NCBI GenBank assembly: GCA_964059975.1
Contig: CAXKXX010000006.1
Coordinates: 28,763 to 92,762 of the forward strand
Reading direction: 5' to 3'
Length of the DNA stretch: 64,000 nt
Origin: CAXKXX01 sp964059975
Lineage (GTDB): Bacteria > Pseudomonadota > Gammaproteobacteria > Enterobacterales > Enterobacteriaceae
Shown: one piece after another, positions 12,619 to 24,250 of the stretch
Numbering within the stretch: position 1 is the stretch's first letter
Layout: each line of letters opens with the position of its first letter
Program-made: the position numbers and the translations under genes
The notes under the pieces: generated by a model
Database searches by the model: none
Seen by the model: the letters and a program-made list of their open reading frames with translations, nothing else
What the model was told of the DNA's origin: nothing

Positions 12619-13698
12619 ATGAAGACTTCTATTTTTTCAAAATTGGAAAAGTTACAAAAACGTTATCAAGAAGTGGAGCTTATGCTTAGCGACATCGATA
12701 TTACGGACAATCAAGATCGATATCGCGCACTTTCACGAGAATCTGCTCAATTGAGCGATATTAGCCATTACTTCCTTAAATGGCGTCAGATACAGAGGAA
12801 TATGGAAGAGGCAGAAGTGATGCAAGCTGATCCGGAAATGCGCGAAATAGCACAAGAAGAACTTAATCAAAATAAATCGCTAATTAGAGAACTAGAAAAG
12901 AAGCTTCAAATACTATTGTTACCCAAAGATCCAGAAGATGCGAATGATTGTTTCTTAGAGGTACGAGCAGGTACCGGAGGCGTCGAAGCAGCGATATTTG
13001 CTAGCGATTTATTCCGTATGTATAGTCGCTATGCTGAAAAACATTACTGGCGTGTAGCAATAATCAGTATTAGCGAAGGAGAGCATGGTGGCTATAAAGA
13101 GGTGATTTCCAAGATCTGCGGAGAGGGCGTCTACGGACAATTAAAGTTTGAATCTGGCGGCCACCGTGTGCAACGAGTTCCTTCAACCGAGTCACAAGGC
13201 CGCATTCACACCTCGACCTGCACTGTCGCAGTGATACCTGTAGTACAAGAAGCTGAAGTCAAAAGTATGAATTTAAGCGATCTGAAAATTGATACTTTCC
13301 GTTCCTCTGGTGCGGGAGGTCAGCATGTTAATACTACAGACTCAGCAATCCGCATTACTCATCTACCGACCGGCACTGTCGTAGAGTGTCAAGATGAGCG
13401 CTCACAGCACAAAAATAAGGCTAAAGCAATGTCTGTACTGGCTGCACGGATCTATGCTGCAGAAAAGGCTAGACGCCAAAAGGAAACAGCCTCAACTCGC
13501 CGTAATCTCCTGGGGAGCGGTGATCGCTCTGACCGAAAACGCACCTATAACTTCCCACAAGCACGCGTGACCGATCACCGAATCAATCTAACTCTATATC
13601 GTCTGGACGAGGTGATGGAGGGCAAACTAGAGTTGCTAACTAAACCCATTATTCAGGAGTATCAGGCTGACCAACTTGCTGCGTTATATACCGAGTAA
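12619..13698 (+). CDS. prfA: Peptide chain release factor 1 PrfA (RF1)
   Basis: Recognises UAA and UAG stop codons and triggers hydrolysis of peptidyl-tRNA. The 359 residues match E. coli (360). The codon-reading tripeptide is P-S-T at 188-190, exactly where E. coli has its PxT motif, and the catalytic GGQ is at 233-235 in [15 protein letters not shown]. Presence of RF1 fits the use of TAG stops here, for example in miaB. It lies 29 bp after hemA and 5 bp before prmC, whose product methylates this GGQ glutamine. Confidence 0.98.
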   Translation: MKTSIFSKLEKLQKRYQEVELMLSDIDITDNQDRYRALSRESAQLSDISHYFLKWRQIQRNMEEAEVMQADPEMREIAQEELNQNKSLIRELEKKLQILLLPKDPEDANDCFLEVRAGTGGVEAAIFASDLFRMYSRYAEKHYWRVAIISISEGEHGGYKEVISKICGEGVYGQLKFESGGHRVQRVPSTESQGRIHTSTCTVAVIPVVQEAEVKSMNLSDLKIDTFRSSGAGGQHVNTTDSAIRITHLPTGTVVECQDERSQHKNKAKAMSVLAARIYAAEKARRQKETASTRRNLLGSGDRSDRKRTYNFPQARVTDHRINLTLYRLDEVMEGKLELLTKPIIQEYQADQLAALYTE

Positions 13699-13703
13699 TA
13701 GCA

Positions 13704-14540
13704 ATGAATTATCGGAATTGGCTGAAGACCGCTATTTCTCGGATAAAGCATAGCGATAGCCCCAGACGCGATGCCGAAATTTTACTTGCATTCGTTACTG
13801 GTCGAACTAGAACCTTTATTTTGGCGTTCGATGAAACTCGACTAACCCCAAAACAGCAGTGGGAGCTAGAAGCCTTGGTGCTTCGCCGTGAAGCAGGTGA
13901 GCCAGTGGCTTATATTGTTGGAAAACGTGAATTCTGGTCGCTACCCCTTTCAGTGTCTCCGGCCACCCTCATCCCGCGTCCAGATACTGAATGTCTAGTA
14001 GCGATGGCGCTAGATCTCCTACCGACTACTCCTTGCAAGATTCTCGATCTCGGAACTGGAACGGGTGCTATAGCATTAGCAATAGCTAGCGAACGTCGGA
14101 GTTGTTCTGTTACGGCAGTTGATATACGGCCCGATGCTCTAGAATTAGCAAAACATAATGCGAAAAATTTAAATATCAATAATATACGCTTTCTTCAGGG
14201 TGACTGGTTTAATACATTATCTCCGGAAAACTTTACATTAATTGTAAGTAACCCGCCTTATATCGACGCCGCTGATTTATATCTGATTCAGGGTGATGTG
14301 CGTTTTGAGCCTACTAGCGCATTGATAGCCGCAGAGCAGGGTCTAGCGGATTTAGACGCCATCGCATGTAAGGCAGCGCCTTATCTAAAACCAGGAGGAT
14401 GGCTACTACTTGAACACGGATGGAATCAGGGTGGTAGTGTGCGTTCGCTATTGCTAAATTATGGATTTATAGCCGTTTCTACTTTCCGTGATTACGGAAA
14501 TAATGAGCGCATAACTCTTGGGAGATTTTATCAAAATTAA
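13704..14540 (+). CDS. prmC: Release-factor glutamine methyltransferase PrmC (HemK)
   Basis: SAM-dependent N5-methyltransferase that modifies the GGQ glutamine of RF1 and RF2. The 278 residues match E. coli (277). The SAM-binding motif ILDLGTGTGAIALAIASE is near residue 113 and the catalytic SNPPYI is near residue 183; the N-terminal helical domain that binds the release factor is complete. It follows prfA by 5 bp, so enzyme and substrate are made from one transcript. sirB2, next in E. coli, is absent from the 299-bp spacer after it. Confidence 0.97.
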   Translation: MNYRNWLKTAISRIKHSDSPRRDAEILLAFVTGRTRTFILAFDETRLTPKQQWELEALVLRREAGEPVAYIVGKREFWSLPLSVSPATLIPRPDTECLVAMALDLLPTTPCKILDLGTGTGAIALAIASERRSCSVTAVDIRPDALELAKHNAKNLNINNIRFLQGDWFNTLSPENFTLIVSNPPYIDAADLYLIQGDVRFEPTSALIAAEQGLADLDAIACKAAPYLKPGGWLLLEHGWNQGGSVRSLLLNYGFIAVSTFRDYGNNERITLGRFYQN

Positions 14541-14839
14541 CTAAAAATGAGTCATTTTAATAAGCGGACTATCAATTTACTTAATAAGTTATTTTAACTG
14601 CATATGGAATAATAACAATCTATTATATTTTCTAAACACTTTATCATTATAAAACTTTATACTTCTTTTTTCACAGTAGCACAAATCAATCGGATATCAT
14701 GAACTGTAATTAAATCTAAATTATATCGCATCTTAATGAAAAACTATTCTATAGAGGAATTATATGATCGAGAGCATTTAAATGCTTCTATTTACTACTG
14801 GTACGCTACTACAAAAATATCATTTCTAATGAGAAAATT

Positions 14840-15652
14840 ATGAGCCGCATTGCCGATTTTAAATTTAATACTTCGCCACTGAGTGCTGGCGTCATACTCG
14901 TATCAAAAGCGATACGGCGTGACTTTCCTGTGCATGAAGTTGAGGGAAAACTACAGAAACTGGTCGATGAAGCACGAGCTGTGATGCCGCCCGATCTCGA
15001 TCAGGAACAGCAATTAGATACACTCATTAAGCTTTTCTTCAGAATTTGGGGCTTCGGAGGCATTGGCGGCGTTTATCGTTTATCTGATGCGATCTGGCTC
15101 GATAAGGTTCTAGAAAGACGTCTCGGGTCACCCGTATCTCTAGGTACTATTTTTTTACATATCGCGCATAAATTAGATTTGCCTCTCATGCCAGTCATGT
15201 TCCCGTCTCAGCTTATTTTACGTGCTGATTGGCTAGACGAAGAAATAATGTGGTTAATTAATCCACTAAATGGCGAAACGCTAAATGAGCATCAACTAGA
15301 GGTCTGGATTAAGGGTAACTTAGGATTGGGTGCTGAGTTAGAAGATAATGATCTTGACGAATCGGACAATATAATGGTAGTGCGTAAGATGCTTAACGCT
15401 CTTAAAGCTGCGTTGATAGAAGAAAAACAGATAGAAATGGCACTGAACGCCAGCCAGGCAGCCTTATGCTTTGACCCAAAAGATCCTTACGAGATTCGAG
15501 ATCGAGGGCTAATTTATGCTCAGCTTGACTGCAATCATGTAGCTATTTCCGATCTTAACTATTTTCTTGAGCAGTGCCCTGAAGATCCGATAAGCGAAGT
15601 GATTAAACTACAAATCCACGCGATGAAGCGAAAGCATATGACGCTGCATTAA
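14840..15652 (+). CDS. sirB1: SirB1 family protein (transglutaminase-like and TPR domains)
   Basis: The 270 residues align along the whole length with E. coli SirB1/YchA (269). It has an N-terminal transglutaminase-like fold (FFRIWGFGGIGGVYRL, then SPVSLGTIFLHIAHKLDLPL) and a C-terminal tetratricopeptide-like part (ALNASQAALCFDPKDPYEIRDRGLIYAQL). The biochemical role is not settled. Gene order prmC-sirB1-kdsA is kept with sirB2 deleted. Retention in so reduced a genome suggests a useful function. ATG start with only a weak GAG upstream. Confidence 0.93.
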   Translation: MSRIADFKFNTSPLSAGVILVSKAIRRDFPVHEVEGKLQKLVDEARAVMPPDLDQEQQLDTLIKLFFRIWGFGGIGGVYRLSDAIWLDKVLERRLGSPVSLGTIFLHIAHKLDLPLMPVMFPSQLILRADWLDEEIMWLINPLNGETLNEHQLEVWIKGNLGLGAELEDNDLDESDNIMVVRKMLNALKAALIEEKQIEMALNASQAALCFDPKDPYEIRDRGLIYAQLDCNHVAISDLNYFLEQCPEDPISEVIKLQIHAMKRKHMTLH

Positions 15653-15679
15653 CTAATGAATTTAATTTTCTCAAGGTAA

Positions 15680-16537
<858 letters not shown>

Positions 16538-16544
16538 GCCGATT

Positions 16545-16568
16545 ATTACTATGGGCATTACTATGGGC
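16545..16568. repeat. Exact tandem duplication of a 12-mer after kdsA
   Basis: ATTACTATGGGC occurs twice back to back, starting 8 bp after the kdsA stop codon. The copies are identical, so the duplication is recent or maintained. Similar 11-12 bp duplications occur at 28067, 44673 and 51604. Confidence 0.9.
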
Positions 16569-16611
16569 CTCTCTACGTTACTATATCAAAAAAGTATGAT
16601 TTAAGACCGAC

Positions 16612-16633
16612 TGCCACTTTAAGCGCAGTGGCA
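16612..16633 (+). terminator. Hairpin 3' of kdsA
   Basis: TGCCACT (16612-16618) pairs with AGTGGCA (16627-16633) over an 8-nt loop, 75 bp after the kdsA stop. No U-tract follows. Confidence 0.45.
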
Positions 16634-16656
16634 CAGCAGAAAAGTATGGATGGAAG

Positions 16657-16705
16657 GTGCGCGGCTATTGCTACTCCTTTATCACGAGTAGCAATAGCCG
16701 CGCAC
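16657..16705. repeat. 20-bp perfect inverted repeat between kdsA and mfd
   Basis: The arm 16657-16676 (GTGCGCGGCTATTGCTACTC) is the exact reverse complement of 16686-16705, with a 9-nt loop. The stem is GC-rich and stable but has no U-tract on either strand. It sits between convergent genes, so it could end or protect both transcripts. Confidence 0.88.
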
Positions 16706-16796
16706 TACTAACGTTGTGTGATCAGGGTGATTTTTATTAGCGATACTGTCCATAAATTTTATGCTTGCATGAGCTGCACTATCCTCCTTAAGTCGT

Positions 16797-16819
16797 GACC
16801 CTCTATGGGATAGAGGGTC
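16797..16819. repeat. 10-bp perfect hairpin, GGG loop
   Basis: GACCCTCTAT (16797-16806) pairs with ATAGAGGGTC (16810-16819). Third stem-loop in the same convergent spacer. Confidence 0.75.
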
Positions 16820-17276
16820 CCTGCGAAATAAAGTAAATTTTCAATTCCAAGCTCGTTCTATTGAGACACTTTTAGAATGTAGTGAATTTTAGATAATAGG
16901 CTGATCCTTAGAGACTCAGACCGATCAGGTGTACTTGGAATGCTTTGCGCTCTCAAAAAATAATTAAGATAGTTGTGAAGAAAGTATATCCGTATAAATT
17001 GAACGCCGTAAATTTTAACTAAAAATCTAATTTTTTAAAAAATAGGAATTGATCAAGTAGATGCGAAGGACAGATTTAGCATAACCTTTCTTATAAATTG
17101 CTCTTTTTTTATTCTGTTTTATATAATATTTTCAGCTTGATCAATACTCAGTATTTTATTTATTCGAGTAGCTCCTTCGAAATCGGTAGCTCGAAGAAAG
17201 AAGAGATCAGCTAAGCTATCGTCTATTTATTGTTATTGATCAATACATATTTCTTCGAAATATGGAGAAGCATTAA

Positions 17277-20200
17277 TTAAACTGATGAAATTAATCTTTC
17301 CGCTAAGAAGCTATTCAGAAGGTTTTCTATAAATTCTAGTCGTACCGTACGATCGCTCAAATCGAGCATAAATCTCAACTTTCTTTTTCCTTCAAGACGA
17401 TACGACTTTGAACTGTTTCTCAATAACGTAATTACGTAATTTAAGTCGACGGAGTTATTGTCACCGAATTCGATCAATCCACCGCATGCGTTGCTATCGA
17501 TGCGTTTGACTCCTAGAATTTGGGCGTATTGTCTTAGTGCTGTAATTTTTATAAGATTTAATACCGGTGCAGGGGGCATTCCAAATCGGTCAATTAGCTC
17601 TACTCTTATCTCTTCTAAATCCTCACTACTTTTAGTGCTAGCAATGCGTTTATAAAATGATAAACGGACGTTGACGTCTGGAATAAAATCTTCTGGTATC
17701 AGGGAGGGTATGCGTAATTCTATCTCTGGATGGCTACTAATGAGTTCTTTAAGAGAAGGTTCCCGACCATTTTTTAATGCTTTAACTGTACTTTCTAATA
17801 ATTCCATATACAAAGAAGAGCCGATTGCGGCTATTTGGCCGCTCTGATCTGCTCCTAATAGTTCACCAGCTCCACGAATTTCTAGGTCATGAGTGGCTAA
17901 TGCAAAGCCAGAGCCGAGATCCTCTAGTGAAGCAATGGCTGCTACTCTATTTTGTGCGTCAGCCTTCATAACTTGGCGGTTGGGCGTCATAAGATAAGCA
18001 TAAGCTTGATGATGTGAGCGGCCGACACGACCTCTTAATTGATGCAATTGCGCTAAACCAAAGCGATCTGCACGTTCAATAATAATAGTATTAGCATTTG
18101 CAATATCAATGCCGGTTTCGATAATAGTGCTACAAACTAACACGTTGAATCGTTGATGATGAAAGTCATTGATCACTTGCTCTAAATCACGTTCACGCAT
18201 CTGGCCATGACCAATAATTATACGCGCTTCTGGAACTAGCTCGGCTAGTTTTTGTGCCGTTTTTTCTATCCCTTCTACATTATTATGCAGATAATAAACT
18301 TGCCCGCCGCGCATCACCTCACGAAGGATCGCCTCGCGCACTACTAATGTATTATATTCGAGCACGAAAGTTTTTACGGCTAGGCGACGTGCGGGAGGAG
18401 TGGTGATAATAGATAAATCGCGTATTCCGTTCATTGCCATATTTAGCGTGCGTGGAATAGGAGTGGCAGTCAGGGTGAGGATGTCTACGTCCGGACACAT
18501 CGCTTTAATACGCTCTTTATGACGCATGCCAAATCGATGTTCTTCATCAACGATTAGCAAACCTAAATCTTTCCAGTGTAAATTATTTTGTAATAGCTTG
18601 TGAGTGCCAATGATGATATCAATCTTACCCGTAGCCACGTCATCAAATATTTGACTCTGTTCTTTTGCGCTACGAAATCGTGACATCATCTCAATACGAA
18701 TTGCCCAAGTGGCGAACCTATCACGAAAGCTATCGAAGTGCTGCTGTGCTAAAAGCGTGGTTGGCACTAGCACCGCTACCTGTTTGTCATTGCCTACCGC
18801 AAGGAAAGCGGCGCGCATTGCCACTTCTGTTTTTCCAAAGCCCACATCACCGCATACAAGACGATCCATAGTCAATGGCTCACACATGTCGGCTAGAACT
18901 TCATTAATCGCTTTCTGCTGATCAGGCGTGGTCTCGAATGGGAAAGTTCGGCAGAACATCTGATACTGCTTTCGATTATACTTGAAAGAGAAGCCAGATT
19001 TAGAGGCACGCTGGGCATAGACATCTAGGAGCTCGGCCGCCACATCACGTAGCCTCTCCACGGCTCTCTGTTTTGCCCGAGGCCAGGCGTCTCCCCCCAA
19101 TTTATGCAAAGGAGTATTTTCCTCCATACCTCCAGAATAGCGGCTGATTAGATGTAACGAAGAAATTGGTACGTATAGCTTGTCTTCACCAGCGTATGAA
19201 AGAGTCATATACTCTGCCTTAACACCCCCAATCTCCAGCGTTGTAAGACCGGTATAACGCCCAATACCATGGTCAAGATGCACTACTAGTTGTTCGGGAT
19301 GTAGCTCCGAAAAATTTCGGATTAGAACGCTGGCATTGACAGCAGATCGCTTATCTGGATGTCGTCGGATGACTTGTGTTCCTAATAAATCACTTTCGCA
19401 GATTAGAGCTCGACTGCGTATCCTATCTAGGAAACCGCGTTCGCACGCGCCGATCATCACGTAACAGCCTGATGCATGCGCCTCATTGAGATGCTGTATC
19501 AAAAGGGCAGAAATCTTAATTCTGCTAAGTAGATTATATAGTGTATCAAGCCGACCTTGGCTCTCGACTGAGAAAATTACAGTGCCGCTAAAATTTGTGA
19601 TAAAACAATTCAGGTTATCTAGAGGTCGTGTCTTTTGAGACTGTATCACTAAATTAGGTAGTGCTAAATAACCCAGATTTGTATGACCTTCCTGATCAGG
19701 TAATACTTTGGTTTCTAATATTATACGTGGCCAGTCTTTTAGTTTATTGAATAACGTATCGACTTGTAGCCATAATGCATCTGGTTTTATAACCGGACGC
19801 ATCGGATCGGTCCGTCTGATTTCGTAACGATGGTTAATACTTTTCCATATCCGCATGGCAGCGCTCTCAAGATTACCGATGTTGATAATTAAAGTCTTGG
19901 GAGGTAAGTAACTAAAAAGTGATGGTAGCGGCTGCCTAAAGAATAGTGGGTGCCAGTATTCGATACCACCTGGCCATATACCCCTGCTGACCTGTTGGTA
20001 AACACTCTCAGGATCACGGTGTACATCAAACTGTTTTCTCCACTGAATGCGAAATAGCTCAATGGCGCTTTTGTTAGTTGGGAATTCATGGACTGGCAAC
20101 AAATAAATTGTGTTAACTTCGCTCATCGTAAGTTGGCTATCAACATCGAAGGTGCGCAAACTATTTATTTCATCACCAGATAAATCAATGCGGTAAGGCT

Positions 20201-20756
20201 CTAAACTACCCATAGGATAGAGATCTATCAGGACGCCGCGTATAGAGAATTCGCCATGTGCCATCACTTGCGCAACGTTACGATAGCCGGATTGCTCTAG
20301 TCGACCGTGCAAGTTATCACATGACATGCACTGGCCTTTTTTCAGTATAAATGTGTAACTATGTAGAAATTCGTGCGGACAGACGCGTTGCATTATGGTA
20401 TTAACCGATAAAATCATCGCTCCGCGTGCAATAGTAGGAAGATGATATAAACTAAATAATCGGGCAGAAATGGTCTGTTGATGAGGAGATAGATTCTCAT
20501 AAGGTAGTGTTTCCCACCCTGATAGGGTGTTTATTCTTTGAGTAGTAAACTGACAAATTTCCTCGCGTAGCCGTAGAGTGCTCCGCATATCTGACGCTAT
20601 CAGTACCACTAGACCATTGTGGCGTTCAATAATATCGGCGCATTCTATGGCAAAACCCGAACCGCATAGTTGACCTAGTCGCCTAAGATCTCCGGGGCGT
20701 TCAGGAATAGAATAGGCTCGGGATGAAGAATAGATGCAGTTATTAGAAATACTCAT
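17277..20756 (-). CDS. mfd: Transcription-repair coupling factor Mfd
   Basis: SF2 translocase that displaces RNA polymerase stalled at DNA lesions and recruits UvrA. The 1159 residues compare with 1148 in E. coli. Domains in order: UvrB-like N-terminal part (SISARLFSLYHLP, FSIRGVLIDLYP); the CarD-like RNAP-interacting domain (VVHLDHGIGRYTGL near residue 490); Walker A GDVGFGKTEVAMRAAF; DEEH box LLIVDEEHRFGMRHKE; LTATPIPRTLNMAM; motifs V-VI ETGIDIANANTIIIERADRFG and QLRGRVGRS; and the C-terminal D7 domain. Frame is intact. It is divergent from lolCDE, matching E. coli except for loss of ycfT. Full-length Mfd is a notable repair gene to keep; the uvrABC genes are not in this window. Confidence 0.97.
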   Translation of the reverse strand: MSISNNCIYSSSRAYSIPERPGDLRRLGQLCGSGFAIECADIIERHNGLVVLIASDMRSTLRLREEICQFTTQRINTLSGWETLPYENLSPHQQTISARLFSLYHLPTIARGAMILSVNTIMQRVCPHEFLHSYTFILKKGQCMSCDNLHGRLEQSGYRNVAQVMAHGEFSIRGVLIDLYPMGSLEPYRIDLSGDEINSLRTFDVDSQLTMSEVNTIYLLPVHEFPTNKSAIELFRIQWRKQFDVHRDPESVYQQVSRGIWPGGIEYWHPLFFRQPLPSLFSYLPPKTLIINIGNLESAAMRIWKSINHRYEIRRTDPMRPVIKPDALWLQVDTLFNKLKDWPRIILETKVLPDQEGHTNLGYLALPNLVIQSQKTRPLDNLNCFITNFSGTVIFSVESQGRLDTLYNLLSRIKISALLIQHLNEAHASGCYVMIGACERGFLDRIRSRALICESDLLGTQVIRRHPDKRSAVNASVLIRNFSELHPEQLVVHLDHGIGRYTGLTTLEIGGVKAEYMTLSYAGEDKLYVPISSLHLISRYSGGMEENTPLHKLGGDAWPRAKQRAVERLRDVAAELLDVYAQRASKSGFSFKYNRKQYQMFCRTFPFETTPDQQKAINEVLADMCEPLTMDRLVCGDVGFGKTEVAMRAAFLAVGNDKQVAVLVPTTLLAQQHFDSFRDRFATWAIRIEMMSRFRSAKEQSQIFDDVATGKIDIIIGTHKLLQNNLHWKDLGLLIVDEEHRFGMRHKERIKAMCPDVDILTLTATPIPRTLNMAMNGIRDLSIITTPPARRLAVKTFVLEYNTLVVREAILREVMRGGQVYYLHNNVEGIEKTAQKLAELVPEARIIIGHGQMRERDLEQVINDFHHQRFNVLVCSTIIETGIDIANANTIIIERADRFGLAQLHQLRGRVGRSHHQAYAYLMTPNRQVMKADAQNRVAAIASLEDLGSGFALATHDLEIRGAGELLGADQSGQIAAIGSSLYMELLESTVKALKNGREPSLKELISSHPEIELRIPSLIPEDFIPDVNVRLSFYKRIASTKSSEDLEEIRVELIDRFGMPPAPVLNLIKITALRQYAQILGVKRIDSNACGGLIEFGDNNSVDLNYVITLLRNSSKSYRLEGKRKLRFMLDLSDRTVRLEFIENLLNSFLAERLISSV

Positions 20757-21060
20757 TCAGTTATCTTTAATCATCCTGTAAGATTGCTATCTAGTAATAA
20801 TTACTAAAAAATATTTAACTTTGAGATATAGTAGACCCGTAGTTAAAAGACCGAAACAACTAAAAGCGATATGGGAAATTTTAAATATAAAATTTAACTA
20901 TTTAACGGCGAAGCTTTTTCTTACTCAGGGTGATCCCATCTCCGTCTAGCATGTCGGAGCGATTTGATATAATAAAATGTCGTTTAACTGTCCTTAAATA
21001 ATAAAAATCTTTTGATTCACGATCATTGTATTGCTTGCATTATGGCGAAAATCAGATTTT
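20757..21060. other. Divergent intergenic region mfd/lolC
   Basis: 304 bp that must hold promoters for both directions. A hairpin CTCCG/CGGAG lies near 20941-20960. I see no convincing -35/-10 pair. In E. coli ycfT lies here; no remnant was recognised. Confidence 0.4.
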
Positions 21061-22263
21061 ATGTATCAGCCCGTTATCTTATTTATCGGTCTCCGCTATA
21101 TACGTGGAGGTTCCGCATGCCCTCTAAGACGATTCATTTCATGGCTACCTTCTATGGGTATCACCCTAGGAGTGATGGCGTTAGTTACTGTGCTTTCAGT
21201 AATGAACGGTTTTGAGAAAGACCTGGAGCACAAGATCCTAGGATTAGTGCCACAGGCACTCATTACTGGAAAAGAGGGGTCGATTAATCCCAATACGCTA
21301 ACTAGTTTCACCGCTAAGTCCTTAAGCGGCGTGCGTTATGTCACATCATTAAGTACCGGAGATGTCGTTCTGCAAAGCGCCCGTAGCATAGCAATTGGCG
21401 TAATGCTTGGTGTCAGTCCGGATGAAGTCGATCCTTTAACTCCTTATCTGGTGAATATTAAACAACACCAACTACAAGCGAGCAACTACAATATTATTCT
21501 TGGTGAGCAGTTGGCCAAAAATCTTGGCGTCAAGTGCGGCGATTTACTCCGATTAATAGTACCAGGCGTTATTCGTTTGACGCCCATTGGTCGTATGCCC
21601 AGTGAACGGATCTTTACCGTTATCGGAACCTTCTATACTAACACCGAAGTAGATGGTTATCAGTTTCTCGTCAATCAAAATGACGCGTCACGGCTGATGC
21701 GCTATCCAGTTGGAAATATCACGGGCTGGCGTCTATTTTTACAGAAACCACTGATGGTTGATATCTTTAGTCATCAGAAATTGCCGCAAGGGAGCGAATG
21801 GAAAGACTGGCGTGAGCGAAAGGGAACACTATTTCAAGCTGTACATATGGAGAAAAATATTATGGCATTGCTGCTTAGCCTTATCGTTCTCGTCGCCGCA
21901 TTCAATATTATTACCTCTCTAGGCCTATTAGTGATGGATAAACGGAGCGAAGTGGCGATTCTTAAAACTCAAGGGTTCACTCGAGTTCAGATTATGACAG
22001 TATTTGTAATACAGGGCGCTAGCGCTGGCATAGTAGGTTCACTGATAGGCGCCCTGCTTGGTGTGCTACTAGTCACTAACGTGAACAACTTAATTTTAGT
22101 TTTTGGCACATTGATTGATAGAGCTTCACTTCCAGTATCGGTTAATATACTACAAGTGACGATTATTGTTGTTACAGCGATCATAGTGTCTTTAATCTCT
22201 ACACTGTATCCTTCATGGCGCGCAGCTGTCATACAACCTACTGAAGCTTTACGCCATGAGTAA
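21061..22263 (+). CDS. lolC: Lipoprotein-releasing ABC transporter permease LolC
   Basis: One of the two membrane subunits of LolCDE, which extracts outer-membrane lipoproteins from the inner membrane and hands them to LolA. The ATG at 21061 gives [17 protein letters not shown] and 400 residues, matching E. coli (399); the frame continues ten codons upstream without homology. One N-terminal membrane segment ([22 protein letters not shown]), a large periplasmic domain, then three C-terminal segments beginning at [19 protein letters not shown]. The stop overlaps the lolD start. Confidence 0.97.
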   Translation: MYQPVILFIGLRYIRGGSACPLRRFISWLPSMGITLGVMALVTVLSVMNGFEKDLEHKILGLVPQALITGKEGSINPNTLTSFTAKSLSGVRYVTSLSTGDVVLQSARSIAIGVMLGVSPDEVDPLTPYLVNIKQHQLQASNYNIILGEQLAKNLGVKCGDLLRLIVPGVIRLTPIGRMPSERIFTVIGTFYTNTEVDGYQFLVNQNDASRLMRYPVGNITGWRLFLQKPLMVDIFSHQKLPQGSEWKDWRERKGTLFQAVHMEKNIMALLLSLIVLVAAFNIITSLGLLVMDKRSEVAILKTQGFTRVQIMTVFVIQGASAGIVGSLIGALLGVLLVTNVNNLILVFGTLIDRASLPVSVNILQVTIIVVTAIIVSLISTLYPSWRAAVIQPTEALRHE

Positions 22264-22960
22264 AAATTATCTTCTTCAGTGCAAGAATTTATGTAAGAGC
22301 TACCAAGACGGGAGTGTGCACATCAACGTGCTCCGTAATGTTAATTTTACTATGCAGACTGGAGAGATGATTGCAATCATCGGTAATTCAGGCTCCGGTA
22401 AAAGCACTTTTCTACAACTTCTTGGTGGGTTAGATTCACCAAATTCTGGTACAGTGATCTTCAAAGGTCTATCGTTAAATAGCATTTCTTCATCAGCTAA
22501 AGCGAAACTTCGAAATCGTCTGATCGGGTTTATCTATCAATTTCATCATCTTTTGATGGACTTTACTGCATTAGAGAATGTCGCTATGCCTCTACTAATC
22601 GGGGGAACTCATACAAATTTAGCTAAGAAGAAAGCGATGGAGATCCTAGAAGAGGTTGGGCTTCAGAATCGGAGTAACCACCGTCCTTCTCAGCTTTCGG
22701 GAGGCGAAAAGCAGCGAGTGGCAATCGCCCGTTCCGTAGTCCATAATCCAGCGCTGGTACTGGCAGACGAGCCAACCGGTAATTTAGATACAGGGAGCGC
22801 AGCTAACATTTTCGATTTGTTAAGCAAGCTGAATGTGTGCTACGGAACGGGGTTTTTAGTCGCGACGCACGACTTATATTTATCTAAACGCCTCGATTAT
22901 CAACTAGAAATCATAGACGGCGATCTTCATACGCCATCACCTTTATTAAAAATTCAATAA
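22256..22960 (+). CDS. lolD: Lipoprotein-releasing ABC transporter ATPase LolD
   Basis: Cytosolic ATPase that drives LolCE. The 234 residues match E. coli (233). Walker [10 protein letters not shown] near residue 42, Q-loop in [18 protein letters not shown], signature [14 protein letters not shown], Walker [13 protein letters not shown] and the switch histidine in VATHD are all present. The ATG overlaps the end of lolC by 8 nt and the stop overlaps the lolE start by 1 nt (TAATG), so the three are translationally coupled. Confidence 0.98.
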   Translation: MSKNYLLQCKNLCKSYQDGSVHINVLRNVNFTMQTGEMIAIIGNSGSGKSTFLQLLGGLDSPNSGTVIFKGLSLNSISSSAKAKLRNRLIGFIYQFHHLLMDFTALENVAMPLLIGGTHTNLAKKKAMEILEEVGLQNRSNHRPSQLSGGEKQRVAIARSVVHNPALVLADEPTGNLDTGSAANIFDLLSKLNVCYGTGFLVATHDLYLSKRLDYQLEIIDGDLHTPSPLLKIQ

Positions 22961-24210
22961 TGGAAAGTCTAGTACTCTCCTTACGGACGGCGATGCGCTT
23001 TATGCGTTCCAGTAGGCGCGAGGGTATCATTTCATTTATTTCGGTTATTTCCGTCATGGGCATTACCCTAGGGGTAGCAGTACTCGTAGTTGGATTAAGC
23101 GTGCTAAATGGATTTGAACGTGAATTGAAAAATCGTATTCTTGCAGTAGTTCCTCATGGTGAGATTGAAGCGGTCAGCCAACCCCTAAAAGGGTGGGCAT
23201 CTATGCTTCCTCTAATACAGGGTATCCCTGGAATCTTAGCTGCAGAACCCTATGTTAATTTTATTGCTTTGATGGAAAATGACCTGCACCTGCATGCAGT
23301 GCAGGTCAGGGGGGTAAGTCTAACACAAGAGGACCAGCTTAGCCCCTGGTCGCATTTTGTACAGAACAGAAGTGCCTGGATGAACTTCAAAGCCGGGGAG
23401 CATCAATTAATCTTAGGTAAAGGAGCAGCAGATAGTTTAGGTGTTAAAGTGGGTAGCTATCTCACAGCGATGATCCCCAACAAGGATCCTGGATTAAAAT
23501 TAATTCAACCAAAATATCTTCGACTCCACGTAACTGGTATTCTTCAACTTAGCGGTCAATTAGATCACAGTCTTGCATTACTTCCGTTGAGGGACGCCCA
23601 ACAGTATCTCGACATCGGTGATAGCATCACTGGTATTGCTATTAAAGTGGACGAAATATTCGATGCCAATAAGCTAGTACGTGATGCTGGCGAAGCAACT
23701 AATACTTACGTCTATACGAGGAGCTGGATTGAAACTTATGGTTATATGTACCGGGATATTCAGATGATTCGTGCTATTATGTATTTAGCTATGTTCCTAG
23801 TCATTGCCGTAGCCTGCTTTAATATCATTTCCACGCTAATAATAGTGGTAGAAGATAAAAGCACCGATATTGCCGTACTGCGCACTTTAGGTGCAAAAGA
23901 CAGCTTCATTAGTGCTATTTTTATATGGTATGGTATACTCTCCGGATTAATTGGGGGTCTAATTGGTATAGCAATAGGGGCAACTCTTTCACTAAAACTC
24001 ACTACTATCATAAAAGGTGTAGAAAAGTTACTCGGGCGCCCATTTCTCTCAGGCGACATTTACTTCATTGACTTTCTTCCTTCTGAACTGCTTTTTTTAG
24101 ATATGATGATGGTGCTCTCGGTAGTGATGATTCTAACTTTTATTGTTACTTGGTATCCTGCTAATCGAGCTTGTCAAATCGATCCAGCACAGCTATTAGG
24201 TCAAAAATAG
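22960..24210 (+). CDS. lolE: Lipoprotein-releasing ABC transporter permease LolE
   Basis: Second membrane subunit of LolCDE, paralogue of lolC. The 416 residues compare with 414 in E. coli. N-terminal helix [30 protein letters not shown], periplasmic domain, and a C-terminal three-helix membrane block starting about residue 265 ([20 protein letters not shown]). Both permeases are kept, so the transporter is the standard heteromer. A U-tract terminator follows 40 bp after the stop. nagK, next in E. coli, is gone. Confidence 0.97.
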   Translation: MESLVLSLRTAMRFMRSSRREGIISFISVISVMGITLGVAVLVVGLSVLNGFERELKNRILAVVPHGEIEAVSQPLKGWASMLPLIQGIPGILAAEPYVNFIALMENDLHLHAVQVRGVSLTQEDQLSPWSHFVQNRSAWMNFKAGEHQLILGKGAADSLGVKVGSYLTAMIPNKDPGLKLIQPKYLRLHVTGILQLSGQLDHSLALLPLRDAQQYLDIGDSITGIAIKVDEIFDANKLVRDAGEATNTYVYTRSWIETYGYMYRDIQMIRAIMYLAMFLVIAVACFNIISTLIIVVEDKSTDIAVLRTLGAKDSFISAIFIWYGILSGLIGGLIGIAIGATLSLKLTTIIKGVEKLLGRPFLSGDIYFIDFLPSELLFLDMMMVLSVVMILTFIVTWYPANRACQIDPAQLLGQK

Positions 24211-24250
24211 TCAGGTTATATGTAAGATTCTTATATTTGAGGATATAAGC

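Larger units (their letters stand above)
16538..17276. other. Convergent spacer kdsA-mfd rich in repeats
   Basis: 739 bp between convergent genes. It contains a 12-bp tandem duplication (16545-16568), three hairpins (16612-16633, 16657-16705, 16797-16819), and three copies of the palindrome TTGATCAA (17049, 17137, 17236), two extended to TTGATCAATAC. No coding remnant recognised. Confidence 0.6.
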
